DNA of 8,670 nucleotides from Synechococcaceae bacterium WB8_1B_136 (lineage in GTDB: Bacteria > Cyanobacteriota > Cyanobacteriia > PCC-6307 > Cyanobiaceae): positions 1 through 8,670 of the forward strand of contig RGNC01000080.1 of the NCBI GenBank assembly GCA_010029175.1, in the 5' to 3' direction. The position numbers and the translations under genes were made by a program. Below are positions 1 to 6,700 of this stretch, in pieces. The notes under the pieces are model-generated. The model saw nothing but the letters and a program-made list of their open reading frames with translations. It made no database searches and was not told the origin of the DNA. Numbering within the stretch: the first letter of the stretch is position 1; each line of letters starts with the position of its first letter.

Positions 1-1178
1 AGGTAGAGCGAGCCCGCCACCACCGGCAGGGCCTCCGACCCGATCAGCCAGTCGAGGTTGGCGTCGAGATCCGAATCGCCCTGGGTGAGCGCGGCGGCGC
101 AGGCAGGCTGCAGCTCCGCGGCCGTCCAGCTGCTGTGCTCCGGCAGCGGCACCAGCCGCACGGCATCGCCGGGTCGCAGCAGCATCCGCAGCAGCTCCGG
201 GGCGTCCTTGTGGCGCTGGATGCCCAGCAGCCAGCGCCGTGGGGCCGCCGTTTCGCCGGCTTCGGCATCCAGCTCCCGGCGCAGGGCCGCCGCCGCCGGA
301 GGGTTGTGGGCCCCATCCACCAGCAGCGGATGGCCCCGGTGGAGGCGCCGCTCCAGCCGGCCGGGCCAGCGGGCCTCCGCCAGCCCCCGCTGGATGGCGG
401 CAGCGGTGATCGGCCAGCCCCGCTCCGCCAGGGCATTGGCGCTGCCCAGGGCCACGGCGCCATTGAGGCGCTGCAGTTCGCCCCGCAGCCCCAGCACAGG
501 CCCCCCAGCGCTGGCCGGCGGCAGGGGTTCCACCCAGCGCAGTTCGCAGCTGCGGCTGCGGGCTTCCCGTTCCAGCACCGCCGCCGCCTCGGGCTGTTGC
601 GGGCCGCTCACGGCGATGGCCCCGGCGTGCATCACCCCCGCCTTCTCCGCGGCGATGGCGGCCAGGGTGGGGCCGAGATGTTCGGTGTGATCCAGGCCGA
701 TGGCCGCCAGGGCCAGCACCTGGCGATCGGGGTGCACCGTGGTGGCATCGAGCCGGCCCCCCAGGCCCACCTCCAGCACCGCCAGCTCCACGTCCGCCTC
801 GGCAAAGGCCTGGAAGGCGGCGGCGGTGATCAGCTCAAAGGGGGTGAGGTCGTGGCGCAGGGCCAGGCTCTGCAGGGCCTCCAGCTGGCGGCGCAGCTCG
901 GCTTCGCTGATCAGGCCATCCGGCAGGCGGATGCGCTCACACCAGCTCAGCAGGTGGGGGGAGGTGTACAGCCCCACACGGATGCCGGCGGCGCTGGCGA
1001 TGCGCTCCAGCATCGTGCTGATGGAACCCTTGCCGTTGGTGCCCGCCACCTGCACGGCGGCAAAGCGCCGCTCGGGATGGCCCAGCTCCGCCAGGGCGCT
1101 GCGCAGCCGCTCCAGCCCCAGGTCGACCCCCCGGCGGCTGAAGGGGGCGATCAGGTCGGCGAAGGGGTCGCCTGGCAC
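1..1178 (-). CDS. folC: Folylpolyglutamate synthase / dihydrofolate synthase, 3' end cut off by the window
   Basis: This is a Mur-ligase-family ATP-dependent enzyme that adds L-glutamate to folates (and in many bacteria to dihydropteroate, making dihydrofolate); it is cytosolic. I translated the minus strand by hand: the frame is open for 392 codons without a break. Visible motifs are the P-loop GTNGKGS (residues 46-52), YTSPHL (71-76), LDATTV (143-148), GLDHTEHLG (161-169), the EKAGV block (178-182), and DGAHNP (288-293), which opens the C-terminal domain. The last visible residues, VVAGSLY, match the end of the usual FolC motif, so only about 20-40 residues are missing. The start is taken as GTG at 1178, which overlaps the end of argD by 28 nt; I see no ATG upstream in frame and no clear Shine-Dalgarno, so translation is probably coupled to argD. 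Whether the enzyme is mono- or bifunctional cannot be decided from sequence alone. The family is certain; the exact start is less so. Confidence 0.93.
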   Translation of the reverse strand, partial: MPGDPFADLIAPFSRRGVDLGLERLRSALAELGHPERRFAAVQVAGTNGKGSISTMLERIASAAGIRVGLYTSPHLLSWCERIRLPDGLISEAELRRQLEALQSLALRHDLTPFELITAAAFQAFAEADVELAVLEVGLGGRLDATTVHPDRQVLALAAIGLDHTEHLGPTLAAIAAEKAGVMHAGAIAVSGPQQPEAAAVLEREARSRSCELRWVEPLPPASAGGPVLGLRGELQRLNGAVALGSANALAERGWPITAAAIQRGLAEARWPGRLERRLHRGHPLLVDGAHNPPAAAALRRELDAEAGETAAPRRWLLGIQRHKDAPELLRMLLRPGDAVRLVPLPEHSSWTAAELQPACAAALTQGDSDLDANLDWLIGSEALPVVAGSLY

Positions 1179-2362
1179 AGCAGCAGGGCCTGTTCCAGCC
1201 GCTTCACCGCCTCCCGGATCTGACGGGGCTTGATCGTGAGCGGCGGCACGAAGCGCACCACATTGCTGCCGGCGGGCACCACCAGCAGGCCCTCCTCCAG
1301 GGCGGCCTTCACCACGTCGATGGCGGCGGGGCCCTCCGGCCGCAACACCAGGCCCTGCAGCAGCCCCCAGCCGCGGGCCCCCTCGGCGATGGACGCATGG
1401 CGGGCGGCCAGCTCGGCCAGCTGGTCCTGCAGCAGGGCCCCCATGGCTGCGGCATGGGCGGGCAGGTTGCGGCGGGTCAGTTCGGCGGCCACGGTGAGGC
1501 CGGCCCGGCAGGCGAGAGGATTGCCACCGAAGGTGCTGGCGTGCTCGCCGGGCTGCAGCTGATCCACAGTGCCCTTCACCGCCAGGGCGCCGATGGGGAA
1601 GCCGCCGCCCAGGCCCTTGGCCAGGGTGAGGGCATCGGGCTCCACGCCGAGTTTCTGGTAGCCCCAGAGGCAGCCGCTGCGGCCCACCCCCACCTGCACC
1701 TCATCGAAGATCAGCAGGATGTTGCGTTCGCTGCACAGCTCCCGCACCCGCCGGAAGAAGGAGGGGTTGCCGGGGTTCACGCCCCCTTCCCCCTGCAGGG
1801 GCTCCAGCAGCACCGCCGCCACCCGCGGGCCGTGGGCCTCGCACTCGGCCAGCAGCGCCTCAAAGGCGGCGGTGTCGTTGTAGGGGAAGTAGCGGAAGCC
1901 CTGAACCATCGGCTCGAAGCCCTGGTGGTATTTGGGCTGGCCCGTGGCGGTGACCGCCGCCAGGGTGCGGCCGTGGAAGCTGGCCTGGGCCGTGAGAATC
2001 AGCGGCCCCCGCTCGGCGCTGCCATCGATGCCCCGCACCCGATGGCCGTGTTTGCGGGCCAGCTTGATGGCGGCCTCGTTGGCCTCGGCACCGGAATTGC
2101 AGAAGAACACCGCATCGGTGCAGCTGTTGGCGGTGATCCAGGCCGCCAGCCGCTCCTGCTCAGGGATCCGATAGAGGTTCGACACGTGCTGCAGCTGGCC
2201 CAGCTGCTGGCCCAGGGCCTTGCGCAGGGCGCGGTTGCTGTGGCCGAGGGTGCACACGGCGATGCCCGCCACGCAGTCGAGATAGCGCCTGCCGTCGCTG
2301 TCCCACACCCACACACCCTTGCCACGCACCAGCTCGAGCGGGAAACGCCCGTAGGTGTTCAT
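1151..2362 (-). CDS. argD: Acetylornithine aminotransferase (PLP-dependent)
   Basis: This class III PLP aminotransferase converts N-acetylglutamate semialdehyde to N-acetylornithine with glutamate as amino donor, in arginine synthesis; it is cytosolic. The protein is 403 aa, normal for ArgD. Landmarks are NSGAEANEA (89-97, cofactor phosphate binding), FHGRT (129-133), EPLQGEGG (187-194), IFDEVQVGVGRSG (218-230, with Asp220 facing the pyridine nitrogen), and LAKGLGGGFPIGA (247-259), with Lys249 the Schiff-base lysine. GEHASTFGGNPLAC (272-285) is the substrate-binding block typical of the acetylornithine/ornithine aminotransferase group. The start is placed at ATG 2362 (GTG 2365 directly before it is possible). 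The open frame continues upstream to 2479, but that part is the tRNA-Leu gene read through. The gene follows tRNA-Leu(CAA) after 41 nt and overlaps folC downstream. Close paralogues (GabT, AstC) share the fold, but motifs and context favour ArgD. Confidence 0.93.
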   Translation of the reverse strand: MNTYGRFPLELVRGKGVWVWDSDGRRYLDCVAGIAVCTLGHSNRALRKALGQQLGQLQHVSNLYRIPEQERLAAWITANSCTDAVFFCNSGAEANEAAIKLARKHGHRVRGIDGSAERGPLILTAQASFHGRTLAAVTATGQPKYHQGFEPMVQGFRYFPYNDTAAFEALLAECEAHGPRVAAVLLEPLQGEGGVNPGNPSFFRRVRELCSERNILLIFDEVQVGVGRSGCLWGYQKLGVEPDALTLAKGLGGGFPIGALAVKGTVDQLQPGEHASTFGGNPLACRAGLTVAAELTRRNLPAHAAAMGALLQDQLAELAARHASIAEGARGWGLLQGLVLRPEGPAAIDVVKAALEEGLLVVPAGSNVVRFVPPLTIKPRQIREAVKRLEQALLLCQATPSPT

Positions 2363-2403
2363 CACCGCCGAGCGGGCGGGCGCCTGGGCGGCAGGCGGTT
2401 GGA

Positions 2404-2485
2404 TGGGAGCGGTGGGACTTGAACCCACATGCCCGAAGGCGCTCGATTTTGAGTCGAGTCCGTCTACCAATTCCGGCACGCTCCC
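2404..2485 (-). tRNA. tRNA-Leu, anticodon CAA
   Basis: Folded by eye on the minus strand this gives a complete class II tRNA. The 7-bp acceptor stem is GGGAGCG (2485-2479) with CGCTCCC (2411-2405), plus discriminator A at 2404. The D arm contains AATTGGTAGACG. The anticodon stem is CTCGA/TCGAG around the 7-nt loop CTCAAAA, giving anticodon CAA (reads UUG). A long variable arm (CGCCTTCGGGCAT) identifies the leucine class, and the T arm is GTGGG-TTCAAGT-CCCAC. The 3' CCA is not encoded (the next bases are TCC), as is common in cyanobacteria. The gene sits between murA (stop codon 19 bases upstream of the first tRNA base) and argD, all on one strand, with no visible terminator on either side. 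It is therefore probably cut out of a longer transcript. Confidence 0.96.
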
Positions 2486-2504
2486 GCAGCTCGACTCTAC
2501 GAGT

Positions 2505-3800
2505 TCAGCCCACGCGGCGGATCGCGGCGCCCACCCCGTTCAGCTTGCCCTCGAAGTCGGCGTAGCCACGGTCGAGGTATTCCAGCCCTTGCACGCTGGT
2601 GAGGCCATCGGCCGCCAGGCCCGCCAGCACCATGGCGGCGGAGGCCCGCAGATCGCTGCCCTGCACCGGGGCGCCGCTCAACCGGGCCACGCCCTCCACG
2701 AAGGCGGTGTTGCCCTGCATGCGGATCGAGGCGCCCATGCGCTGCAGCTCGGCCACGTGCTGCAGGCGGTTCTCGAAGATGTTTTCGGTGATCACGCTGG
2801 TGCCCTCGGCGGTGGCCAGCAGGCTCATGAACGGGGCCTGCAGGTCGGTGGGGAAGCCGGGGAAGGGCTGGGTGCGCAGATCGACGGCGCGGATCTGCTC
2901 GGCGCTGATGGTCACGCTGGTGCCATCGATCTCCAGGCGGCAGCCCGCCTCCTCCAGCTTGGTGAGCACCGCGCCGAGGTGATCGGTGATCACGGGCCCC
3001 ACGGTGAGGGTGGAGCGGGTGATGGCGGCGGCCAGCAGGAAGGTGCCGGCCTCGATGCGGTCGGGGATCACGGCGTAGTCGGCGCCGTGCAGGCGCTCCA
3101 CGCCCACGATGGTGATGGTGGAGGTGCCGGCGCCCCGCACCCTGGCCCCCATGGCGATCAGCAGACCTGCCAGGTCCACCACCTCAGGCTCAAGGGCGGC
3201 GTTGTCGATCACCGTCTCGCCTTCGGCGAGCACCGCGGCCATCATCAGCGTCTCGGTGGCGCCCACGCTGGGGCAGTCGAGGTGGATGCGGCCGCCCGTG
3301 AGGCGATGGCCGCGGCCTGGCACCACGGCCGACACCACGCCGTGCTCGATGGTGACCTGGGCCCCCAGGGCCTTTAGGCCCTTCACATGCTCCACCACCG
3401 GGCGGGTGCCGATCTGGCAGCCACCGGGCAGGGGCACCCGGGCGATGCCCAGCTTCGCCAGCAGCGGGCCGATGCAGAAAAAGGAAGCCCGCAGGCTGTT
3501 CACCAGCTCGTAGGGCGGCGCAGACTGGTTCAGGCCGGAGCCATCCATTTCGATCCAATCGGGCCCGCGGCGCACCGTGACCCCCAGAGAGGCCAGGATC
3601 TCCGCCATGGCCTGGATATCGGTGAGGGGTGGCACATTGCGGAGCCTCAGGGGCTGCTCGGTGAGCAGGCAGGCCGCCATCAACACCAGAGCCGAATTCT
3701 TGGCGCCACTCACCCGCAATTCACCACTCAGCCGCCTGCCGCCAGCAATTTCCAGTTGCGGATTGAGAATCTGCTGAGACGGGACAACGGTCACGGTCAT
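2505..3800 (-). CDS. murA: UDP-N-acetylglucosamine 1-carboxyvinyltransferase
   Basis: This enzyme transfers the enolpyruvyl group of PEP to UDP-GlcNAc, the first committed step of peptidoglycan synthesis, in the cytosol; it is the fosfomycin target. The protein is 431 aa, normal for MurA. Visible functional residues are SGAKN (31-35) with Lys34 (Lys22 in E. coli numbering), NSLRAS (101-106) with Arg104 (Arg91), and LPGGCQIGTRP (124-134). In the last of these, Cys128 is the PEP-binding/fosfomycin-alkylated cysteine (Cys115); it is not the Asp variant that confers fosfomycin resistance. FPGFPTDLQAPF (313-324) carries catalytic Asp319 (Asp305). The C-terminal RGYADFEGKL block is also present. 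The start is ATG 3800, which puts the conserved QLEIAGG/LSGELRVSGAKN region at the usual distance. A TTG at 3839 would add 13 residues (MSRWGPQGG...) that look like leader DNA. It heads the minus-strand series and is divergent from tRNA-Leu(CAG). Confidence 0.95.
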   Translation of the reverse strand: MTVTVVPSQQILNPQLEIAGGRRLSGELRVSGAKNSALVLMAACLLTEQPLRLRNVPPLTDIQAMAEILASLGVTVRRGPDWIEMDGSGLNQSAPPYELVNSLRASFFCIGPLLAKLGIARVPLPGGCQIGTRPVVEHVKGLKALGAQVTIEHGVVSAVVPGRGHRLTGGRIHLDCPSVGATETLMMAAVLAEGETVIDNAALEPEVVDLAGLLIAMGARVRGAGTSTITIVGVERLHGADYAVIPDRIEAGTFLLAAAITRSTLTVGPVITDHLGAVLTKLEEAGCRLEIDGTSVTISAEQIRAVDLRTQPFPGFPTDLQAPFMSLLATAEGTSVITENIFENRLQHVAELQRMGASIRMQGNTAFVEGVARLSGAPVQGSDLRASAAMVLAGLAADGLTSVQGLEYLDRGYADFEGKLNGVGAAIRRVG

Positions 3801-3851
3801 GGCTGAGGGCGTCCCGCCTTGGGGGCCCCATCTTGACAACCAAACCTGAGA

Positions 3852-3869
3852 CCGTCTAGACGGCCGGCC
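3852..3869. repeat. Perfect 12-bp palindrome overlapping an 8-bp palindrome in the murA/tRNA-Leu divergent region
   Basis: CCGTCTAGACGG at 3852-3863 is its own reverse complement. It overlaps a second palindrome, GGCCGGCC, at 3862-3869. Both lie about 50 bp upstream of the murA start and about 30 bp upstream of the proposed -35 box of the tRNA promoter. The symmetry is plain in the sequence. A role as an operator for a dimeric regulator is only inference, and it does not match the cyanobacterial NtcA (GTA-N8-TAC) pattern. Confidence 0.4.
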
Positions 3870-3894
3870 CTTGAACTGGCTTGGTTTGCCCTTT

Positions 3895-3923
3895 TTGAGC
3901 CGGTTCGGGCGATGGGGTACATT
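3895..3923 (+). promoter_or_regulatory. Candidate sigma-70-type promoter for tRNA-Leu(CAG)
   Basis: TTGAGC at 3895-3900 and TACATT at 3918-3923 are separated by exactly 17 nt. Each box matches the consensus at four of six positions. Initiation would be expected near 3930, giving a 5' leader of about 50 nt removed by RNase P. The location upstream of a stand-alone tRNA gene with its own terminator supports the call, but there is no experimental evidence. Confidence 0.5.
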
Positions 3924-3983
3924 TTCTCAGGCGCCAACAGGCGTCCGGCTGGAATCGCCCAGGGGTGCTTCCGGCTCAGCCAC

Positions 3984-4067
3984 GCGGATGTGGCGGAATT
4001 GGTAGACGCGCTAGTTTCAGGTACTAGTGGCAGCAATGTCGTGGGAGTTCAAGTCTCCCCATCCGCA
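3984..4067 (+). tRNA. tRNA-Leu, anticodon CAG
   Basis: This is a complete class II tRNA. The acceptor stem is GCGGATG (3984-3990) with CATCCGC (4060-4066), and the discriminator is A4067. The D arm contains AATTGGTAGACG. The anticodon stem is CTAGT/ACTAG around loop TTCAGGT, giving anticodon CAG (reads CUG, the dominant Leu codon in this GC-rich DNA). A variable arm with a GGCA-GCAA-TGTC hairpin and a T arm GGGAG-TTCAAGT-CTCCC complete the fold. CCA is not encoded (TCC follows). The gene appears to be monocistronic: a promoter candidate lies about 60 bp upstream and an intrinsic terminator starts 6 nt after the tRNA. Open frames read through it (for example one containing VAELVDALVSG) are the familiar translated-tRNA artefact. 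Confidence 0.97.
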
Positions 4068-4073
4068 TCCTTC

Positions 4074-4104
4074 AGCCCCTCTCCGTTGGACGAGGGGCTT
4101 TTTT
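4074..4104 (+). terminator. Intrinsic terminator of tRNA-Leu(CAG)
   Basis: The arms AGCCCCTC (4074-4081) and GAGGGGCT (4092-4099) form a perfect 8-bp stem. Inside the loop TCC/GGA can extend the pairing past a bulged C. The stem is followed by a run of six T (4099-4104). It lies directly behind the tRNA and separates it from the downstream protein-coding string. Confidence 0.93.
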
Positions 4105-4181
4105 GTTGCCATTTCTTGCTGTAGCCGTGGTGGGCGGGATCAATGCCACCCTGTGGGTTCCGCAGCGGCCCTGTTCTCTCC

Positions 4182-4430
4182 ATGCTCGTTCTCAAGATCA
4201 GCAATGCCTCCGAGGTGGTGGCCTCCAAGCTCGGCAAGTTTCTGGAGGCGCTCACCCCTGATTCGCTCGATCAGACCACGGTGGAGGATGTCTTGATCAA
4301 GGAATTGATCAAGAACCTCAGCGCCGAGGGCCTCAAGGGAGAGGTGGCCGCCGTGAAGGGCCTGGATCTGCAGAACAGCAAGCTGGTGCTTGAGGACGCC
4401 CTGCATGTGCGCCGCCATCAACAGTTCTGA
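4182..4430 (+). CDS. Small protein of 82 aa, function unknown
   Basis: I cannot assign a function. The protein (MLVLKISNASEVVASKLG...) is hydrophilic, with amphipathic helical stretches (KLGKFLEAL; TVEDVLIKELIKNL) and no signal peptide, membrane segment, cysteine or metal motif. It then has a short segment EVAAVKGLDLQNSKLVLEDAL that looks like beta hairpins, and ends LHVRRHQQF. It looks like a real gene: codon use matches the neighbours, ATG 4182 is sensible, and it opens a tight plus-strand series, overlapping the SpoU methylase by 26 nt. Its layout and style resemble small conserved proteins found only in cyanobacteria, but that is an impression, not a search result. An ATG at 4143 in the same frame would add 13 residues (MPPCGFRSG...) and is less likely. 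The 77 bp between the tRNA terminator and this gene must hold the operon promoter, but I see no convincing -35/-10 pair there. Confidence 0.78.
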   Translation: MLVLKISNASEVVASKLGKFLEALTPDSLDQTTVEDVLIKELIKNLSAEGLKGEVAAVKGLDLQNSKLVLEDALHVRRHQQF

Positions 4431-5241
4431 GTTCCGCCGGTTGCCGCCGGAGCCGATCACCAGCCGCCGCAATCCCCTGGTGGCCCGCCTGCGTGCCCTG
4501 CACCAGGCCAGGGGCCGACGGGAACAGGGGTTGCTGTTGCTGGAGGGCACCCACCTGCTGCAGGAGCTGTTGCGGCTGCAACTGCAGCCGCAACAGGTGC
4601 TGGCCACCGCGGCCTGGATGGCAGCCCATGCTGAGCTGCTGGCCCCGTTGGCGCAGCCTGTACAGCCCGTGGGGGAGGCGGTGCTGGAGGCCGTGGCCAC
4701 CACCGAGACCCCCGATGGGGTGGTGATGACGCTGCCGGTGTCGGCCCTGCCCCGGGCCCTGGATGGCGCCCCCTTTGTGCTGGCCCTGGATCAGCTGCAG
4801 GATCCCGGCAACCTCGGCACCCTGCTGCGCACCGCCCTGGCGGCGGGCGTGCACCAGGTGTGGCAGGCCGGTGGCGCCGATCCCCACCAGCCCAAGGTGC
4901 TGCGGGCCTCCGCCGGTGCGGTCCTGGCGCTGCCCGTGCTGCGGGATCCCGATCGCCAGGGGTTGATGCAGCGGCTGGAGCGGGCCCGGGCCGCGGGTCA
5001 CCAGCTGGTGGCCACGCTGGTGGCGCCCTCCGCCGAGCCCTACTGGCAGCTGGATTGGACGCGCCCCACGGTGCTGCTGCTGGGCAACGAGGGGGCCGGG
5101 CTGCATCCCCAACTGGAGGCCCTGGCCACCCACCGCGTCACCATTCCCCACAGTCCGGCGGTGGAATCGTTGAATGTGGCGGTGGCGGCGGGGCCGCTGC
5201 TGCTGGAGCGCTGGCGACAGGAGAGAATGCCCGCCAACTGA
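4405..5241 (+). CDS. SpoU/TrmH-family RNA 2'-O-methyltransferase
   Basis: This SPOUT-superfamily enzyme transfers methyl from S-adenosylmethionine to a ribose 2'-OH in rRNA or tRNA; the exact nucleotide target cannot be read from the sequence. Residues about 20-100 form a substrate-binding N-terminal domain with the signature SRRNPLVARLRALH followed by GRREQGLLLLEGTHLLQEL, as in MRM3/TsnR-like members. The catalytic domain has all three SpoU motifs. Motif 1 is DQLQDPGNLGTLLRTALAAG (129-148), with Asn136 and catalytic Arg142. Motif 2 is LLLGNEGAGL (224-233). Motif 3 is IPHSPAVESLNVAVAAG (247-263), the trefoil-knot SAM loop. The protein is 278 aa from ATG 4405, which lies within the preceding gene; TTG 4390 and TTG 4441 are alternatives. 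It is probably translationally coupled to the upstream small ORF, and lpd follows after 12 nt. Confidence 0.9.
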   Translation: MCAAINSSEFRRLPPEPITSRRNPLVARLRALHQARGRREQGLLLLEGTHLLQELLRLQLQPQQVLATAAWMAAHAELLAPLAQPVQPVGEAVLEAVATTETPDGVVMTLPVSALPRALDGAPFVLALDQLQDPGNLGTLLRTALAAGVHQVWQAGGADPHQPKVLRASAGAVLALPVLRDPDRQGLMQRLERARAAGHQLVATLVAPSAEPYWQLDWTRPTVLLLGNEGAGLHPQLEALATHRVTIPHSPAVESLNVAVAAGPLLLERWRQERMPAN

Positions 5242-5253
5242 GCAGGGCATCCG

Positions 5254-6696
5254 GTGAGCGAGGGCAGCTTCGATTTCGATGTGGTGGTCATCGGTGCCGG
5301 CTACGGCGGCTTCGATGCGGCCAAGCACGCCGCCGACCACGGCCTGCGCACGGCGATCATCGAGAGCCGCGACATGGGCGGCACCTGCGTGAACCGCGGC
5401 TGCGTGCCCTCCAAGGCCCTGCTGGCCGCCAGCGGCCGGGTGCGCGAGCTGGCCGATGCCGAGCACCTGCAGGGGTTTGGCATTCATGCGGCCCCGGTGC
5501 GCTTCGAGCGCCAGAAGATCGCCGACCACGCCAATCAGCTGGTGGCCACGATCCGCGCCAATCTCACCAAGAGCCTGGAGCGCGCCGGGGTCACGATCAT
5601 CCGGGGAACGGGCCGGCTGGAGGGCCCCCAGCGGGTGGGGGTGCGGGAACTCAACGGGGTGGATCGGGTGCTCAGCGCCCGCGAGGTGATCATCGCCACC
5701 GGCTCTGATCCGTTCGTGCCCCCCGGCATCGAAACCGATGGTCGCACCGTGTTCACCAGCGATGAGGCGGTGAATCTGGAGTGGCTGCCCCGCTGGATCG
5801 CCATCATCGGCAGTGGCTACATCGGCCTGGAATTCGCCGACGTGTACACCGCCCTGGGCTGCGAGGTCACGATGATCGAGGCCCTGGATCGGGTGCTGCC
5901 CACCTTCGATCCCGATATCGCCAAGATCGCCGCCCGAAACCTGATCGACGGCCGCGACATCGACGCCCGCTCCGGCGTGTTGGCCAAATCGATCCAGCCG
6001 GGCGCGCCGGTGCAGATCGAGCTGGTGGACATGCAGACCCGCGAGCCGGTGGAAACCCTGGAGGTGGATGCGGTGCTGGTGGCCACCGGTCGGGTGCCCA
6101 GCAGCAAGGGCCTGAACCTGGAGGCCTGCGGCATTGAAACCAACCGCGGCTTCATCCCGGTGGATGATCGGATGCGGGTGCTGGTGAACGGCGCGCCAGT
6201 GCCGCACCTGTGGGCCGTGGGCGATGTGACCGGCAAGATGATGCTGGCCCACACCGCCGCCGCCCAGGGCACCGTGGCGGTGGACAACATCCTCGGCCAC
6301 CCCCGCCAGATCGATTACCGCTCGATCCCGGCCGCCACCTTCACCCACCCCGAGATCAGTTCGGTGGGCCTCAGTGAGGCCGATGCCAAGGAGCTGGCTT
6401 CAAAGGAGGGCTTCGAACTGGGAGCAGTGCGCAGCTATTTCAAGGCCAACTCCAAGGCCCTGGCCGAGCTGGAGAGCGATGGCCTGATGAAGTTGCTGTT
6501 CAACAGGAGCACCGGCGAGGTGCTCGGCGCCCACATCTATGGCCTCCATGCCGCCGATCTGATCCAGGAAGTGGCCAATGCCGTGGCGCGCCGCCAGAGC
6601 GTGACGCAACTGGCCACGGAGGTGCACACCCACCCCACCCTCAGCGAAGTGGTGGAAGTGGCCTACAAGCAGGCCGCCCAGGCCGTGGGAGCCTGA
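5254..6696 (+). CDS. lpd: Dihydrolipoyl dehydrogenase (E3)
   Basis: This FAD- and NAD-dependent disulfide oxidoreductase reoxidises dihydrolipoamide. In cyanobacteria E3 serves pyruvate dehydrogenase and, via the lipoyl H-protein, the glycine cleavage complex of photorespiration. The 480-aa protein shows the FAD dinucleotide fold VVVIGAGYGG (10-19), the redox-active disulfide GGTCVNRGCVPSK (42-54; Cys45/Cys50), and the second FAD-contact ATGSDP (148-153). The NAD fold is IIGSGYIGLEF (184-194), followed by VATGRVPSS (276-284) and the FAD-binding block LWAVGDVTGKMMLAH (319-333). The C-terminal dimer motif HTHPTLSE (458-465) carries the His460/Glu465 acid-base pair that works across the dimer. 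It is full length and intact. The start is GTG 5254, 12 nt after the methyltransferase stop. trpC begins 4 nt after its own stop, so the two are surely co-transcribed. Mercuric reductase and glutathione reductase share the fold, but the motif set fits E3. Confidence 0.94.
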   Translation: MSEGSFDFDVVVIGAGYGGFDAAKHAADHGLRTAIIESRDMGGTCVNRGCVPSKALLAASGRVRELADAEHLQGFGIHAAPVRFERQKIADHANQLVATIRANLTKSLERAGVTIIRGTGRLEGPQRVGVRELNGVDRVLSAREVIIATGSDPFVPPGIETDGRTVFTSDEAVNLEWLPRWIAIIGSGYIGLEFADVYTALGCEVTMIEALDRVLPTFDPDIAKIAARNLIDGRDIDARSGVLAKSIQPGAPVQIELVDMQTREPVETLEVDAVLVATGRVPSSKGLNLEACGIETNRGFIPVDDRMRVLVNGAPVPHLWAVGDVTGKMMLAHTAAAQGTVAVDNILGHPRQIDYRSIPAATFTHPEISSVGLSEADAKELASKEGFELGAVRSYFKANSKALAELESDGLMKLLFNRSTGEVLGAHIYGLHAADLIQEVANAVARRQSVTQLATEVHTHPTLSEVVEVAYKQAAQAVGA

Positions 6697-6700
6697 AGCC

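Noticed and set aside
135..1223. Long plus-strand frame of 362 codons opposite folC
   Set aside because: The minus strand carries an unbroken FolC with P-loop, YTSPHL and DGAHNP motifs; the plus frame is a low-complexity shadow.
2363..2479. 39-residue N-terminal extension of ArgD beginning MPELVDGLDSKSSAFG
   Set aside because: These codons are the tRNA-Leu(CAA) gene and its 3' spacer read in frame. The conserved ArgD start MNTYGRFPL lies at 2362.
3797..4036. 79-codon minus-strand frame across the intergenic region and the antisense of the tRNA
   Set aside because: It overlaps the tRNA antisense and the divergent control region, with no family features.
3912..4124. 70-codon plus-strand frame containing DVAELVDALVSG
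   Set aside because: It is translated tRNA-Leu(CAG) plus its terminator, a common misannotation.
4105..4181. Possible promoter for the plus-strand operon (TTGCCA or TTGCTG boxes at 4106-4121)
   Set aside because: No acceptable -10 hexamer is found at a 16-18 nt spacing. A promoter is expected here but I cannot place it.
4333..6348. Open frame of 671 codons on the minus strand, antisense to the methyltransferase and lpd
   Set aside because: It has the His/Gly/Gln-rich, motif-free composition typical of the complement of GC-rich genes. The plus strand here has two intact enzymes with all catalytic motifs.
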